Virus record (IMG/VR): IMGVR_UViG_3300033997_000555
Span: 1-27,990 of that record
Origin: a virus
Direction: 5' to 3' (one strand)
DNA length: 27,990 nt
Within the stretch, counting starts at the first letter, position 1; every line of letters begins with the position of its first letter. A program made the position numbers and the translations under genes. Below are positions 8,264 through 15,414 of the stretch, in pieces. Below the pieces are notes generated by a model. That model searched no databases. It saw only the letters and a list, made by a program, of their open reading frames with translations, and was not told the DNA's origin.

Positions 8264-8706
8264 ACGCCATGGCCTGGCGCATCGCGCCGTATCTGCTCGT
8301 TGCTGTGCTGACTCTGTTCGCCTGGCTTCAACGCCAGACCCTCGCACAGCAGGAAACCACCCTAAAAACCTATGGCGCGGTCATCGAGAGCCAAGGCAAG
8401 CAGATCGGCGACCTGGCCGAACGCCTGACCAGCCAGCGCCTGGACCTCGCCGCGCTGACTGCCCAGCAAGAGGGCTTCCGCGCTGCCCTGGATGAGCGTG
8501 AACTCGATTTCGAGAGGCTGAAAGATGAAGATTCGGAAGTTCGTCGCTGGGCTGATACTGTGCTGCCTGCTGGCATTGTCCGGCTGCAGCAGCGCCCCGC
8601 CATCACCGGGGCCGCTGGTTACGATCAATACCTGCGCACCCGTGACGCCCTGCACGCTACCGGCCAGCCAGCCGAGGACAAACGGCGACCTGCAGCGGAC
8701 GATTGA
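8260..8706 (+). CDS. lysB: Inner-membrane spanin (Rz/LysB-like)
   Basis: This 148-residue protein has a single N-terminal membrane anchor at about 6-23 (IAPYLLVAVLTLFAWL). A long Gln/Leu/Glu-rich coiled coil follows at about 28-92, the architecture of i-spanins that link inner and outer membranes at the last step of lysis. The ATGA overlap with the endolysin couples them. The o-spanin gene starts inside it in the +1 frame. The C-terminal 55 residues are read from the same DNA as the o-spanin and are poorly constrained. Confidence 0.82.
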   Translation: MNAMAWRIAPYLLVAVLTLFAWLQRQTLAQQETTLKTYGAVIESQGKQIGDLAERLTSQRLDLAALTAQQEGFRAALDERELDFERLKDEDSEVRRWADTVLPAGIVRLQQRPAITGAAGYDQYLRTRDALHATGQPAEDKRRPAADD

Positions 8707-8797
8707 TCGGCTTGAGGCCGCCTGGGCGATCTGTGCGGCCCAGGTGGATTCCATCATTCGTTGCCAGGACGGGGAACGCGATGCGAAAGCCCGCTGA
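8525..8797 (+). CDS. lysC: Outer-membrane spanin lipoprotein (Rz1/LysC-like)
   Basis: This 90-residue lipoprotein begins MKIRKFVAGLILCCLL and has lipobox L18-S-G-C21, where signal peptidase II would cut. The mature part is Pro/Ser-rich, as in Rz1 proteins (PPSPGP). It starts 182 bases before the i-spanin stop in another frame, runs past that stop, and ends inside the start of gene R. This is the nested spanin arrangement known from lambda Rz/Rz1 and P2 lysB/lysC. Its C-terminal 45 residues are longer than usual and contain three Cys. Confidence 0.85.
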   Translation: MKIRKFVAGLILCCLLALSGCSSAPPSPGPLVTINTCAPVTPCTLPASQPRTNGDLQRTIDRLEAAWAICAAQVDSIIRCQDGERDAKAR

Positions 8798-9284
8798 CCT
8801 GCGCGAGTACCTGACGCGCTGCAACGCGTTCCTGCAGGCCAACCCGGACCGCCTGCAGGTCTTCGTTGAAAAGGGCCGTATCGTCTGCAACGGCACGCGC
8901 AACCTCTCCCATGAGTACCGCTACACGCTGACGCTTGTCGTGACCGACTACCCCGACAGCGAAGACGAAATCATGCTGCCGCTGCTGGGCTGGCTGCGCG
9001 TGAATCAGCCGGAGCTGTTCGAGAATCCCTCACGCTGGGACACCGCATTTCAATTTGAGGTTGAACTGCTCAACAACAACGCAGTGGACATCGAGATTCA
9101 GCTTGCGCTTACTGAACGCGTCATCGTGAAGCCGGGGCCTGACGGCAGGCAGCGCGCTGAGCATATTGGCGAACCCGCCCACCCGGAATTCTCTGGCGAA
9201 GATGTCGCCATTGACGTGGTACTGCCCGAAGGCCTGGGAACGGTGGAAATTCGCATACCGGGCTGGCGCCATCCCTATGAGTGA
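8781..9284 (+). CDS. R: Tail completion protein (P2 gpR)
   Basis: This 167-residue member of the P2 gpR family (PF06891) starts MRKPADLREYLTRC. Typical features are NPDRLQVFVEKGRI, the YRYTLTLVVTDYP strand and the IRIPGWRHPYE C-terminus. In P2, R and S finish the tail tip that connects to the head. The ATG at 8781 lies 17 bases inside the o-spanin gene; the frame is open further upstream, but this start begins the family N-terminus. The C-terminus overlaps the S start. Confidence 0.9.
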   Translation: MRKPADLREYLTRCNAFLQANPDRLQVFVEKGRIVCNGTRNLSHEYRYTLTLVVTDYPDSEDEIMLPLLGWLRVNQPELFENPSRWDTAFQFEVELLNNNAVDIEIQLALTERVIVKPGPDGRQRAEHIGEPAHPEFSGEDVAIDVVLPEGLGTVEIRIPGWRHPYE

Positions 9285-9741
9285 CGAATTCCAAGCCATT
9301 GAGGAATGGGCGGCGGGCCTGCTGGCACGCCTTAAGCCCGCCGAACGCCGCCGCGTCAATCGCGCGGTTGCGGTCGAGCTGCGCCGCAACGAGAGCCAGC
9401 GCATCGCCTCGCAACAGGAGCCGGACGGCTCCCCTTTCTCGCCGCGACGGGCGCCCAAGAATCTACGCGGTAAGAAGGGCCAGGTGCGGCGCAAGATGTT
9501 CGCGCGGCTACGCACGGCGCAGCACATGCGCATCGACGTGACGGACACCGATGCGGCGGTCGGCTACACCGGCCGCGCTGCACGCATTGCCCTGGTACAC
9601 CAAGAGGGCCGCACCGACAGGCCAGAGCGCGGACAGGCGGCCGTACGTTATCCGCGCCGGCGGCTGCTGGGCTTCACCCAAACGTCACGCGAACGCGTAC
9701 TGGATACGCTCGCTCAACATCTGGCCGGCCGTAAGTTGTAG
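9277..9741 (+). CDS. S: Tail completion protein (P2 gpS)
   Basis: This 154-residue protein of the phage virion morphogenesis family (PF05069) contains PDGSPFSPRR, LRGKKGQVRRKMF and the C-terminal RYPRRRLLGFT characteristic of gpS. It is very Arg-rich. The ATG at 9277 overlaps R by eight bases and begins the family-like MSDEFQAIEEWAAGLL. Its stop codon TAG overlaps the TGT half-site of the V promoter dyad. Confidence 0.9.
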   Translation: MSDEFQAIEEWAAGLLARLKPAERRRVNRAVAVELRRNESQRIASQQEPDGSPFSPRRAPKNLRGKKGQVRRKMFARLRTAQHMRIDVTDTDAAVGYTGRAARIALVHQEGRTDRPERGQAAVRYPRRRLLGFTQTSRERVLDTLAQHLAGRKL

Positions 9742-9802
9742 GCGCGGCGGCGACAGCGCGCAATCCGTGCGCGCGCGAAGGCATCGCGGCACCATGGCCG
9801 CT
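9735..9802 (+). promoter_or_regulatory. Late promoter P_V (Ogr-type)
   Basis: TGT-N13-ACA occupies 9737-9755, with extended arms GTTGT and ACAGC. A GCGCGCGCG tract lies at 9769-9777 in place of a -35 box, and CACCAT at 9790-9795 follows 34 bases after ACA. The predicted start is about 9801-9802. The geometry is identical to the P, O and FI promoters. Confidence 0.7.
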
Positions 9803-10432
9803 ATGCCTGACGACATCGCCGAAATCCTCCGTCTCCTTTCCAACCTGATCCGCATCGGGACCGTGTTCGCCGTGGACCTGTCCGTCCGGCCTGCGAAGGT
9901 GCGCGTGTCCACTGGCGGCCTCGAAACGGACTGGCTGCAATGGCGCGAGGCGCGGGCGGGAACGACTACGACATGGAATCCGCCCACGACAGGCGAGCAG
10001 GTCATCATTCTCTGCCCTGGCGGGGATCCCGCTGCTGGCATCGTGCTGGCGGGCCTGAATTCCGAGGCGATCCCCGCGCCGTCCGACAGCCCGGACGAGC
10101 ATGTGACCGCGTACCCGGATGGCGCCCGCATCGTCTATGACCACAAAGCGGGCGCGCTGGTCGTCACGGGCGTCAAAACCCTCACGGCCGAGGTGTCGGA
10201 CACCAGCACCCTCAAATGCCCCGAGATCACGCTGGACGGCAATGTGACCGTGACTGGCCTGCTCACCTATATGGCTGGCATGAGCGGCCGGGATGGCAAG
10301 GGCAACACCACCGAGATCACCGGCAACATCACGCACAGAAGCGGCAATCTGTCGTCAAACGGCGTGGTGCTGCATACGCACCGCCACCGCACCCAGGGGC
10401 TGGATGCGCTCACTACGGAGCCGACCCAATGA
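9794..10432 (+). CDS. V: Baseplate spike protein (P2 gpV)
   Basis: This is the trimeric membrane-piercing spike at the tail tip. It has 212 residues (P2 gpV 211). The N-terminal OB-like domain contains TDWLQWREARAG and GEQVIILCPGGD. The middle forms a beta-helix. The C-terminal tip has HTHRHR near residues 198-203, the His-rich motif that binds iron in P2-type spikes. The open frame begins upstream inside S. The ATG at 9794 overlaps the proposed -10 box, so the second ATG at 9803 may be the true start of the promoter-derived message. The stop overlaps W. Confidence 0.93.
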   Translation: MAAMPDDIAEILRLLSNLIRIGTVFAVDLSVRPAKVRVSTGGLETDWLQWREARAGTTTTWNPPTTGEQVIILCPGGDPAAGIVLAGLNSEAIPAPSDSPDEHVTAYPDGARIVYDHKAGALVVTGVKTLTAEVSDTSTLKCPEITLDGNVTVTGLLTYMAGMSGRDGKGNTTEITGNITHRSGNLSSNGVVLHTHRHRTQGLDALTTEPTQ

Positions 10433-10785
10433 GCTACCTGGGGATGAACGCCCGCACGGGCCTGCGCATCAGCGGCCGCGAGCATCTGGCCCAATCCGTC
10501 GAGAAAATCCTGACCACGGCCTTAGGCACGCGCCACCGTCGGCGCACCTTCGGCGCCCTGAATGCGGACCTCATCGACACTCCTGCCAATGGCGCGGCCG
10601 TCCTGCAGCTCTACGCCGCGTCCGCAACGGCGTTGATGGCCTGGGAGCCGCGCCTACGCGTGCGCTCTCTGGCCATCGAAATGAGCGCCGATGCACCTGG
10701 CCGCGTTGTTCTGACCGTCAACGGCGACACCGACGCCGGCAGCACCAGCGCGCCGGTTTCCGTGGCCGCCACCCTCAAGGCATAG
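10429..10785 (+). CDS. W: Baseplate wedge protein (P2 gpW, gp25-like)
   Basis: This 118-residue member of the GPW/gp25 family (PF04965), a baseplate wedge component, contains the family motif in LTTALGTRHRRRTFG. The following ADLIDTPAN and helical stretch are also typical. The ATGA overlap with V fixes the start. It is the second gene of the V operon. Confidence 0.92.
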   Translation: MSYLGMNARTGLRISGREHLAQSVEKILTTALGTRHRRRTFGALNADLIDTPANGAAVLQLYAASATALMAWEPRLRVRSLAIEMSADAPGRVVLTVNGDTDAGSTSAPVSVAATLKA

Positions 10786-10786
10786 C

Positions 10787-11704
10787 ATGGCCACGTCCAA
10801 CATCATCGACCTTTCCCAGCTTCCCGCGCCGGACGTAGTGGAAGCGCTGGACTACGAACGAATCCTGGAAACGCGCAAGGCGCGGTATCTCGCGCTCTTC
10901 GCGCAAGAGGACCGCGACGCCGTGGCCAAGGCGCTGGCGCTGGAGTCGGAGCCGCTGGTCATCACCCTGCAGGAAAACGCCGAGCGCGAAGTCATTTTGC
11001 GACAACGCATCAACGACGCGGCGCGGTCCGTTCTGCTGGCGTTTGCGCGTGGCACCGACCTGGAACACATCGCAGCCGAGTACGGCGTAAGCCGCTTGGT
11101 CGTCCGGCCGGCGGACCCCGCCGCCGTGCCGCCCGTGGAAGCCATCTACGAAGGCGACGACGAGCTGCGTGAGCGCGCGCAGCTGGCATGGGAAGGCCTG
11201 TCAACTGCCGGCCCGCGTGACGGCTACATCTTTCATGCATTGAGCGCTGACGGCCAGGTGGCCGACGCCACCGCCACCAGCCCCGAACCCTGCGACATAG
11301 TTGTTTGCGTGCTATCGCATGAAGGGGATGGCACAGCGTCACCCGAACTGTTGGCCAAGGTAGGCGCCAAGCTCAACGACGAGGACACCCGCCCGATGGG
11401 GGACCGCGTGACCCTTCAATCCAGCAGCATCATCACCTACAGTGTGCGGGCCGTCCTCCACATGAAAGGCGAAGGCCCGGGCCGGTCGGTCGCGCTGGAG
11501 GCTGCCACGCGCGCGTGTCGCGCCTACGTCAACCGGCCGCGCCGCGCCGGCGTTTCGGTCTGGCAATCCGCCATCAACGCTGCCCTGCATGTCGAAGGCG
11601 TCGCACATCTGGATTTGATCGAGCCAGCGTCTGACATGGTGCTTGACCCCACCCAGGCCGGCACATGCGTGGCGGTGGAAGTCACCATTGCGCCCGGCGG
11701 TTGA
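10787..11704 (+). CDS. J: Baseplate assembly protein (P2 gpJ)
   Basis: This 305-residue baseplate J protein (P2 gpJ 302) forms the wedge with W and I. It begins with NIIDLSQLPAPDVVEALDYE. It includes LLAFARGTDLEHIAAEYGV and the strongly conserved DDELRERAQLAWEGLSTAGPRDGY. The start follows the W stop by one base. The stop lies one base before the ATG of I. Confidence 0.94.
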   Translation: MATSNIIDLSQLPAPDVVEALDYERILETRKARYLALFAQEDRDAVAKALALESEPLVITLQENAEREVILRQRINDAARSVLLAFARGTDLEHIAAEYGVSRLVVRPADPAAVPPVEAIYEGDDELRERAQLAWEGLSTAGPRDGYIFHALSADGQVADATATSPEPCDIVVCVLSHEGDGTASPELLAKVGAKLNDEDTRPMGDRVTLQSSSIITYSVRAVLHMKGEGPGRSVALEAATRACRAYVNRPRRAGVSVWQSAINAALHVEGVAHLDLIEPASDMVLDPTQAGTCVAVEVTIAPGG

Positions 11705-11705
11705 G

Positions 11706-12326
11706 ATGGCGAACAAGTCCACCCTTCTGCCGCCCTCTTCCACCCCGGTTGAGCGCAAACTTGCCCAGGTCGGCGCCGACATCGAGGACATTCCGGTGCC
11801 CATTCGCTCGCTGCGCCGCGCGAGCACCACGCCCGCCCCGCTGCTGCCCTGGCTGGCCTGGGAAAGATCGGTGGACCGCTGGGACGACGCCTGGTCGGAA
11901 GCAGCGAAGCGCAAAGCCATCGCCAATTCTTTCAAGATTCACCAGTTGAAAGGCACCATCGGCGCGCTGCGCCGCGTCGTGGAGCCGCTGGGCTATCTGT
12001 TGGAGGTGACGGAATGGCACCAGATGGTACCGGAGGGCCGGCGCGGGACATTCCGCCTAACTATCAGCGTGCTTGATGGCGGCATCTCCGAAAGCATGTA
12101 TCAAGAGCTGGGCCGGCTCATCGACGGCACAAAGCGCTTGAGCCAGCACCTGATTGGCCTGGCCATCGCCGTAGAGGTGCGTGCGCCGGTGAATTACTGC
12201 ATTGCGTCCTATGACGGTGACGTGATGACCGTTTACCCCTATCAACCCCAACCCGTGGAAGTCGCGACCGCCACGTCGGCCGCCCTGGCCACGCACATCA
12301 TCGACACCCTGACGGTATACCCATGA
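11706..12326 (+). CDS. I: Baseplate tail protein I (P2 gpI)
   Basis: This 206-residue protein of the P2 tail protein I family (PF09684) contains PWLAWERSVDRWDDAW and the KHxLKGT-like segment IHQLKGTIGALRRVVEPLG. It is about 30 residues longer than P2 gpI, with an extra hydrophobic/Ala-Thr-rich C-terminal tail. It links the baseplate wedge to the tail fibre, whose gene follows with a 4-base overlap. The open frame continues upstream, but the ATG at 11706 fits the family start. Confidence 0.92.
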   Translation: MANKSTLLPPSSTPVERKLAQVGADIEDIPVPIRSLRRASTTPAPLLPWLAWERSVDRWDDAWSEAAKRKAIANSFKIHQLKGTIGALRRVVEPLGYLLEVTEWHQMVPEGRRGTFRLTISVLDGGISESMYQELGRLIDGTKRLSQHLIGLAIAVEVRAPVNYCIASYDGDVMTVYPYQPQPVEVATATSAALATHIIDTLTVYP

Positions 12327-13678
12327 CTACCTATTTCGGAATCCTGACAAAGATCGGCGAGGCCAAGGAAGCCAACGCCAAGGCGCTGGGCGTCCCTGTG
12401 AACATCGCGGAGATGGAAGTTGGCGACGGCGGCGGCGTCCTGCCTGTCCCGAATCGTGAGCAAACATCGCTAGTCGGCTCCAAGCATCGCGCACCCATCA
12501 ATCGGATATTCGTTGACCCGAGCAATCCATCCTGGCTTGTAGTAGAGCAGGTCATCCCGGAGCAATTCGGCGGCTGGTGGGCGCGAGAACTGGGCTTGCG
12601 GGATGCGGACGGCGATCTTGTCGCGGTGTCAAATTGTCCGCCGACATACAAGCCTCAAATGACCGAGGGGTCGGCGCGTACGCAGGTAGTGCGCTTGGTG
12701 CTGCAAGTCTCCAGCACCAACAACTTCACGCTCAAGATCGATCCGTCTGTTGTGCTGGCCACCCGACAGTATGTTGACGATGGGTTGAGCGGGAAAGTGG
12801 ACAAGGATGCAGTCATCACTGTTCCCAGTGGAGGGACGGGACACAAGTACCTAACCCCAGGTAGTTACCTCATCGGCAACGGCGCCGCGCCCGTCTCGGC
12901 ACGAACCGCCGATGAAGTCCTCAACGATATTGGGGCAGCTCCACGAAATTCGCCAAGCTTCACAGGCATTCCTACAGGACCGACACCCGGGCAGGGGAAC
13001 AACTCAGACCAGTTCGCTACAACGGCCTTCGTTGCGCGATTTTTGAGCGCATACCCTCAAATGGTTTCCATCTCGGCTATCCCAACTTCAAACGTCGGCC
13101 CACTCATGATTGCCGAAGCAGCGGAAATGTGGCTCTGGACGCAGACCACGCATTTCACCGGCTATCGCTCGCCGCTGTGCGGCCGACCGCTGCTGGGGCA
13201 CACGCCCAACCCGTTCGTCAACGAAGTCGATGCCGTGGGAGGCCTGCTGTCGAAAGCAGCGTATCCCGCACTTTGGGGGTACGCGCAGGACGCAGGCCTA
13301 GTCGTCTCCCAAGCAGTCTGGACTGCAAACATCGGCGCGCACTACTTCGTCGACGTCAACTCGACGCAGTTCCGCGTGCCGGATCTGCGCGATATGCACT
13401 TCCGATTTACCGGCACCTCTGCAGATGGCGGACCACGAATCCTCGGCACGAAGCAAATGGACGCTGGTCAGCGGCTGATAGGCGTGCTGGGTGCACCGCA
13501 GGAGATCGGTATCAATGGCGTGTTTGCTGCGCTGCCGGGCACCGCATCGCAGTTTGCCGGAAGCCCGACAAACGCACAGGCGTTTTCTCAAGTCCAGCTC
13601 GACTCAGCACGTACAGCGCGGGTGTCGAGCGAGACGCGCGGCATCAACGTTGCATTTCATCCTCGCATTCACATCTAA
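12323..13678 (+). CDS. H: Tail fibre protein with tail-collar domain (gpH)
   Basis: This 451-residue protein binds the host surface. The N-terminal ~150 residues are the conserved P2-type fibre attachment domain (MTTYFGILTKIGEAKEA, then WWARELGLRDADGDLVAV). The middle (about 160-240) has short repeats of NDIGAAPRNSPSFTGIPTG type, found in many fibres. The C-terminal part has a tail-collar fold (VDVNSTQFRVPDLRD) and ends SSETRGINVAFHPRIHI. Base composition drops in the 3' two thirds compared with neighbours (for example runs of A/T at 13040-13110), a sign of module exchange in the host-range part. It is shorter than P2 gpH (669 aa). Confidence 0.9.
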   Translation: MTTYFGILTKIGEAKEANAKALGVPVNIAEMEVGDGGGVLPVPNREQTSLVGSKHRAPINRIFVDPSNPSWLVVEQVIPEQFGGWWARELGLRDADGDLVAVSNCPPTYKPQMTEGSARTQVVRLVLQVSSTNNFTLKIDPSVVLATRQYVDDGLSGKVDKDAVITVPSGGTGHKYLTPGSYLIGNGAAPVSARTADEVLNDIGAAPRNSPSFTGIPTGPTPGQGNNSDQFATTAFVARFLSAYPQMVSISAIPTSNVGPLMIAEAAEMWLWTQTTHFTGYRSPLCGRPLLGHTPNPFVNEVDAVGGLLSKAAYPALWGYAQDAGLVVSQAVWTANIGAHYFVDVNSTQFRVPDLRDMHFRFTGTSADGGPRILGTKQMDAGQRLIGVLGAPQEIGINGVFAALPGTASQFAGSPTNAQAFSQVQLDSARTARVSSETRGINVAFHPRIHI

Positions 13679-13689
13679 GGACGCATCGC

Positions 13690-14031
13690 ATGCACCACAT
13701 CATCGTCTATCAGACCGACCCGAGCGGCATTTTCTTGCATGAAATCACGGCGCATGAATTCGGCCTGGAGGAAGGAACCTTCAATATTCCAAACGGCGCA
13801 TACACGGACGCACCACCAAAGCCCAAAGCTGGCCGCTGGCCGCTTCGAGTCGATGGCGCATGGGTCCTTGTTGAAGACTTCCGCGCCGTGCCGCTATGGG
13901 TCACGGACACGGCTGCCCGATACGTCATCGGATCCACACATGAAACCGCTACCGGCCCCATGCAGTATCCTGGCTGGGGCCCTCTGCCTGCGTGGCTGAC
14001 GATACACCGGCCAGAACCCTTAGATCAGTAA
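13690..14031 (+). CDS. Putative tail fibre assembly protein (gpG position)
   Basis: This 113-residue protein lies directly after the fibre gene, where P2 has chaperone G. It starts MHHIIVYQTDPSGIF and contains a Pro/Lys segment (PPKPKAGRWPLR) followed by DGAWVLVEDFRAVPLW, a pattern common in fibre-assembly proteins. The sequence does not clearly match P2 gpG, so the assignment rests mainly on position and this weak pattern. The ATG at 13690 is 11 bases after the H stop; the frame is open far upstream inside H, which is a shadow. Confidence 0.65.
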   Translation: MHHIIVYQTDPSGIFLHEITAHEFGLEEGTFNIPNGAYTDAPPKPKAGRWPLRVDGAWVLVEDFRAVPLWVTDTAARYVIGSTHETATGPMQYPGWGPLPAWLTIHRPEPLDQ

Positions 14032-14057
14032 GTAGTGCAGCCACAAACATCGATTCA

Positions 14058-14125
14058 TTTGTAATACGCCCAGCCACAAAGCGCGCTTCGTGCGCGCGCG
14101 AGGCCAAGCCCTCAGAATTTTAGCG
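14058..14125 (+). promoter_or_regulatory. Late promoter P_F (Ogr-type)
   Basis: TTTGT-N13-ACAAA occupies 14058-14080. A GCGCGCGCG tract lies at 14092-14100, and CAGAAT at 14113-14118 follows 34 bases after ACA. The predicted start is about 14124-14125, 53 bases before the sheath ATG. The -10 box overlaps the 5' arm of the terminator stem described next. Confidence 0.72.
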
Positions 14126-14176
14126 ATCCCCGCCCGAGGTAGAGCGGGATTCAGCTCAACTCTCTGAGGGCTTTTT
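14106..14176 (+). terminator. Long-loop terminator overlapping the F promoter
   Basis: A perfect 11-bp inverted repeat (14106-14116 with 14163-14173) encloses a 46-base loop and is followed by a T run at 14172-14176. Inside the loop a smaller bulged hairpin forms between 14126-14133 and 14144-14150. RNA coming from the V-fibre operon can form the outer stem and terminate. RNA starting at P_F lacks the 5' arm. The 3' arm contains GAGGG (14166-14170), the only Shine-Dalgarno-like sequence for the sheath gene, so the stem would also hide that site. Confidence 0.7.
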
Positions 14177-14177
14177 C

Positions 14178-15359
14178 ATGGCACTTGATCAATACCATCA
14201 CGGCGTCCGGGTTGTCGAAACCGACGACGGCACCCGGCCGATCCGCACTGTATCCACCGCTATTGTCGGCTTCGTGGCCACCGCCGAAGACGCTGACCCC
14301 ATCAGCTTTCCGCTCAATACCCCGGTCTTGGCCACCAACATTGCCGCCGCCGCCGGCAAGGCCGGCACCAAGGGAACGCTCGCGCGTACCCTGCAGGCCA
14401 TCGGCGCACAGACCAATCCCGCCACCATCATCGTGCGCGTGGCCGAGGGCGCCACGCCGGCGGAAACCACGTCCAACGTCATCGGCGGCACCGACGCCAG
14501 CGGGCGCTATACCGGCATGCGCGCACTGCTCGCCGCCCAGAACACCGGGCCGAAGCTGAAACCTCGGATCCTGGGTGCTCCTGGCCTGGAAAATACGGCC
14601 GTCGTCGCGGCGATGGCCGAGATCGCGCAGAAGTTGCGCGGCTTTGCCTACGCGAGCATTCCCGATTGCCCGACCAAAGAAGAGGCCGCTGCGTTTCGCG
14701 AGGGGCTGGGACAGCGGGAAATGATGCTGATCTGGCCCGACTTCCTGGGCTGGGATACCCGTACCAATAAGGAGGGCATCATTGCCGCGTCTGCCACGGC
14801 CCTGGGCCTGCGCGCCAAGCTGGACAAGGAAGTGGGCTGGCACAAAACGCTGTCCAACGTCGTCGTCAACGGCGCCACCGGCATTAGTCGGGATGTCTTC
14901 TGGGATCTGCAAGACCCTGACACGGACGCCGGCTATCTGAACGCCAAGGATGTCACCACGTTGATCAATCGCACGGGCTACCGCTTCTGGGGTTCGCGTA
15001 CCTGCGCAGGACCGCAAAGCCTGTTCCCGTTCGAGAACTACACGCGTACCGCCCAGATCATCGCCGACACGATGGCCGAGGCGCATATGTGGAGCGTCGA
15101 TGCGCCGCTGAATCCTTCGTTGGCGCGCGACATTATTGAAGGCATCAATTCGAAATTCCGCAGCCTCAAGGCCAACGGCTACATCATCGACGGCAGCGCT
15201 TGGTACGACGAAGCGCCGAACACGAAGGAAACGCTCAAGGCCGGGCAGCTCACCATCGACTACGACTACACGCCGGTTCCCCCGCTCGAAAACCTGGGAT
15301 TCCGTCAACGCATCACGGATCGCTATCTGGCTGACTTCGCCCAGCGTATCGGCGCCTGA
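14178..15359 (+). CDS. FI: Tail sheath protein (P2 gpFI)
   Basis: This is the contractile sheath subunit, 393 residues (P2 gpFI 396). It begins YHHGVRVVETDDGTRPI, the family signature of the N-terminal arm. The C-terminal domain, which is conserved in all contractile sheaths, includes GYRFWGSRTC and ends FRQRITDRYLADFAQRIGA. It is the first gene of the F operon. The start codon comes directly after the terminator-like T run, with GAGGG seven bases upstream. Confidence 0.96.
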   Translation: MALDQYHHGVRVVETDDGTRPIRTVSTAIVGFVATAEDADPISFPLNTPVLATNIAAAAGKAGTKGTLARTLQAIGAQTNPATIIVRVAEGATPAETTSNVIGGTDASGRYTGMRALLAAQNTGPKLKPRILGAPGLENTAVVAAMAEIAQKLRGFAYASIPDCPTKEEAAAFREGLGQREMMLIWPDFLGWDTRTNKEGIIAASATALGLRAKLDKEVGWHKTLSNVVVNGATGISRDVFWDLQDPDTDAGYLNAKDVTTLINRTGYRFWGSRTCAGPQSLFPFENYTRTAQIIADTMAEAHMWSVDAPLNPSLARDIIEGINSKFRSLKANGYIIDGSAWYDEAPNTKETLKAGQLTIDYDYTPVPPLENLGFRQRITDRYLADFAQRIGA

Positions 15360-15414
15360 CCCTTCGGCGGCGCGGTGACGCGCCGTCGCCCACTATCTCA
15401 ACGGAGCAACAACC

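Noticed and set aside
14136-14160. tRNA-like GAGGTAGAGC/CAGCTCAA words before the sheath gene
   Set aside because: They recall D-arm words, but there is no acceptor stem, anticodon arm or T arm in order. The segment is better explained by the terminator loop.
14151-15308. 385-aa minus-strand open frame opposite the sheath gene
   Set aside because: Shadow frame rich in Arg/Gly/Val; the plus strand is a full-length conserved sheath.
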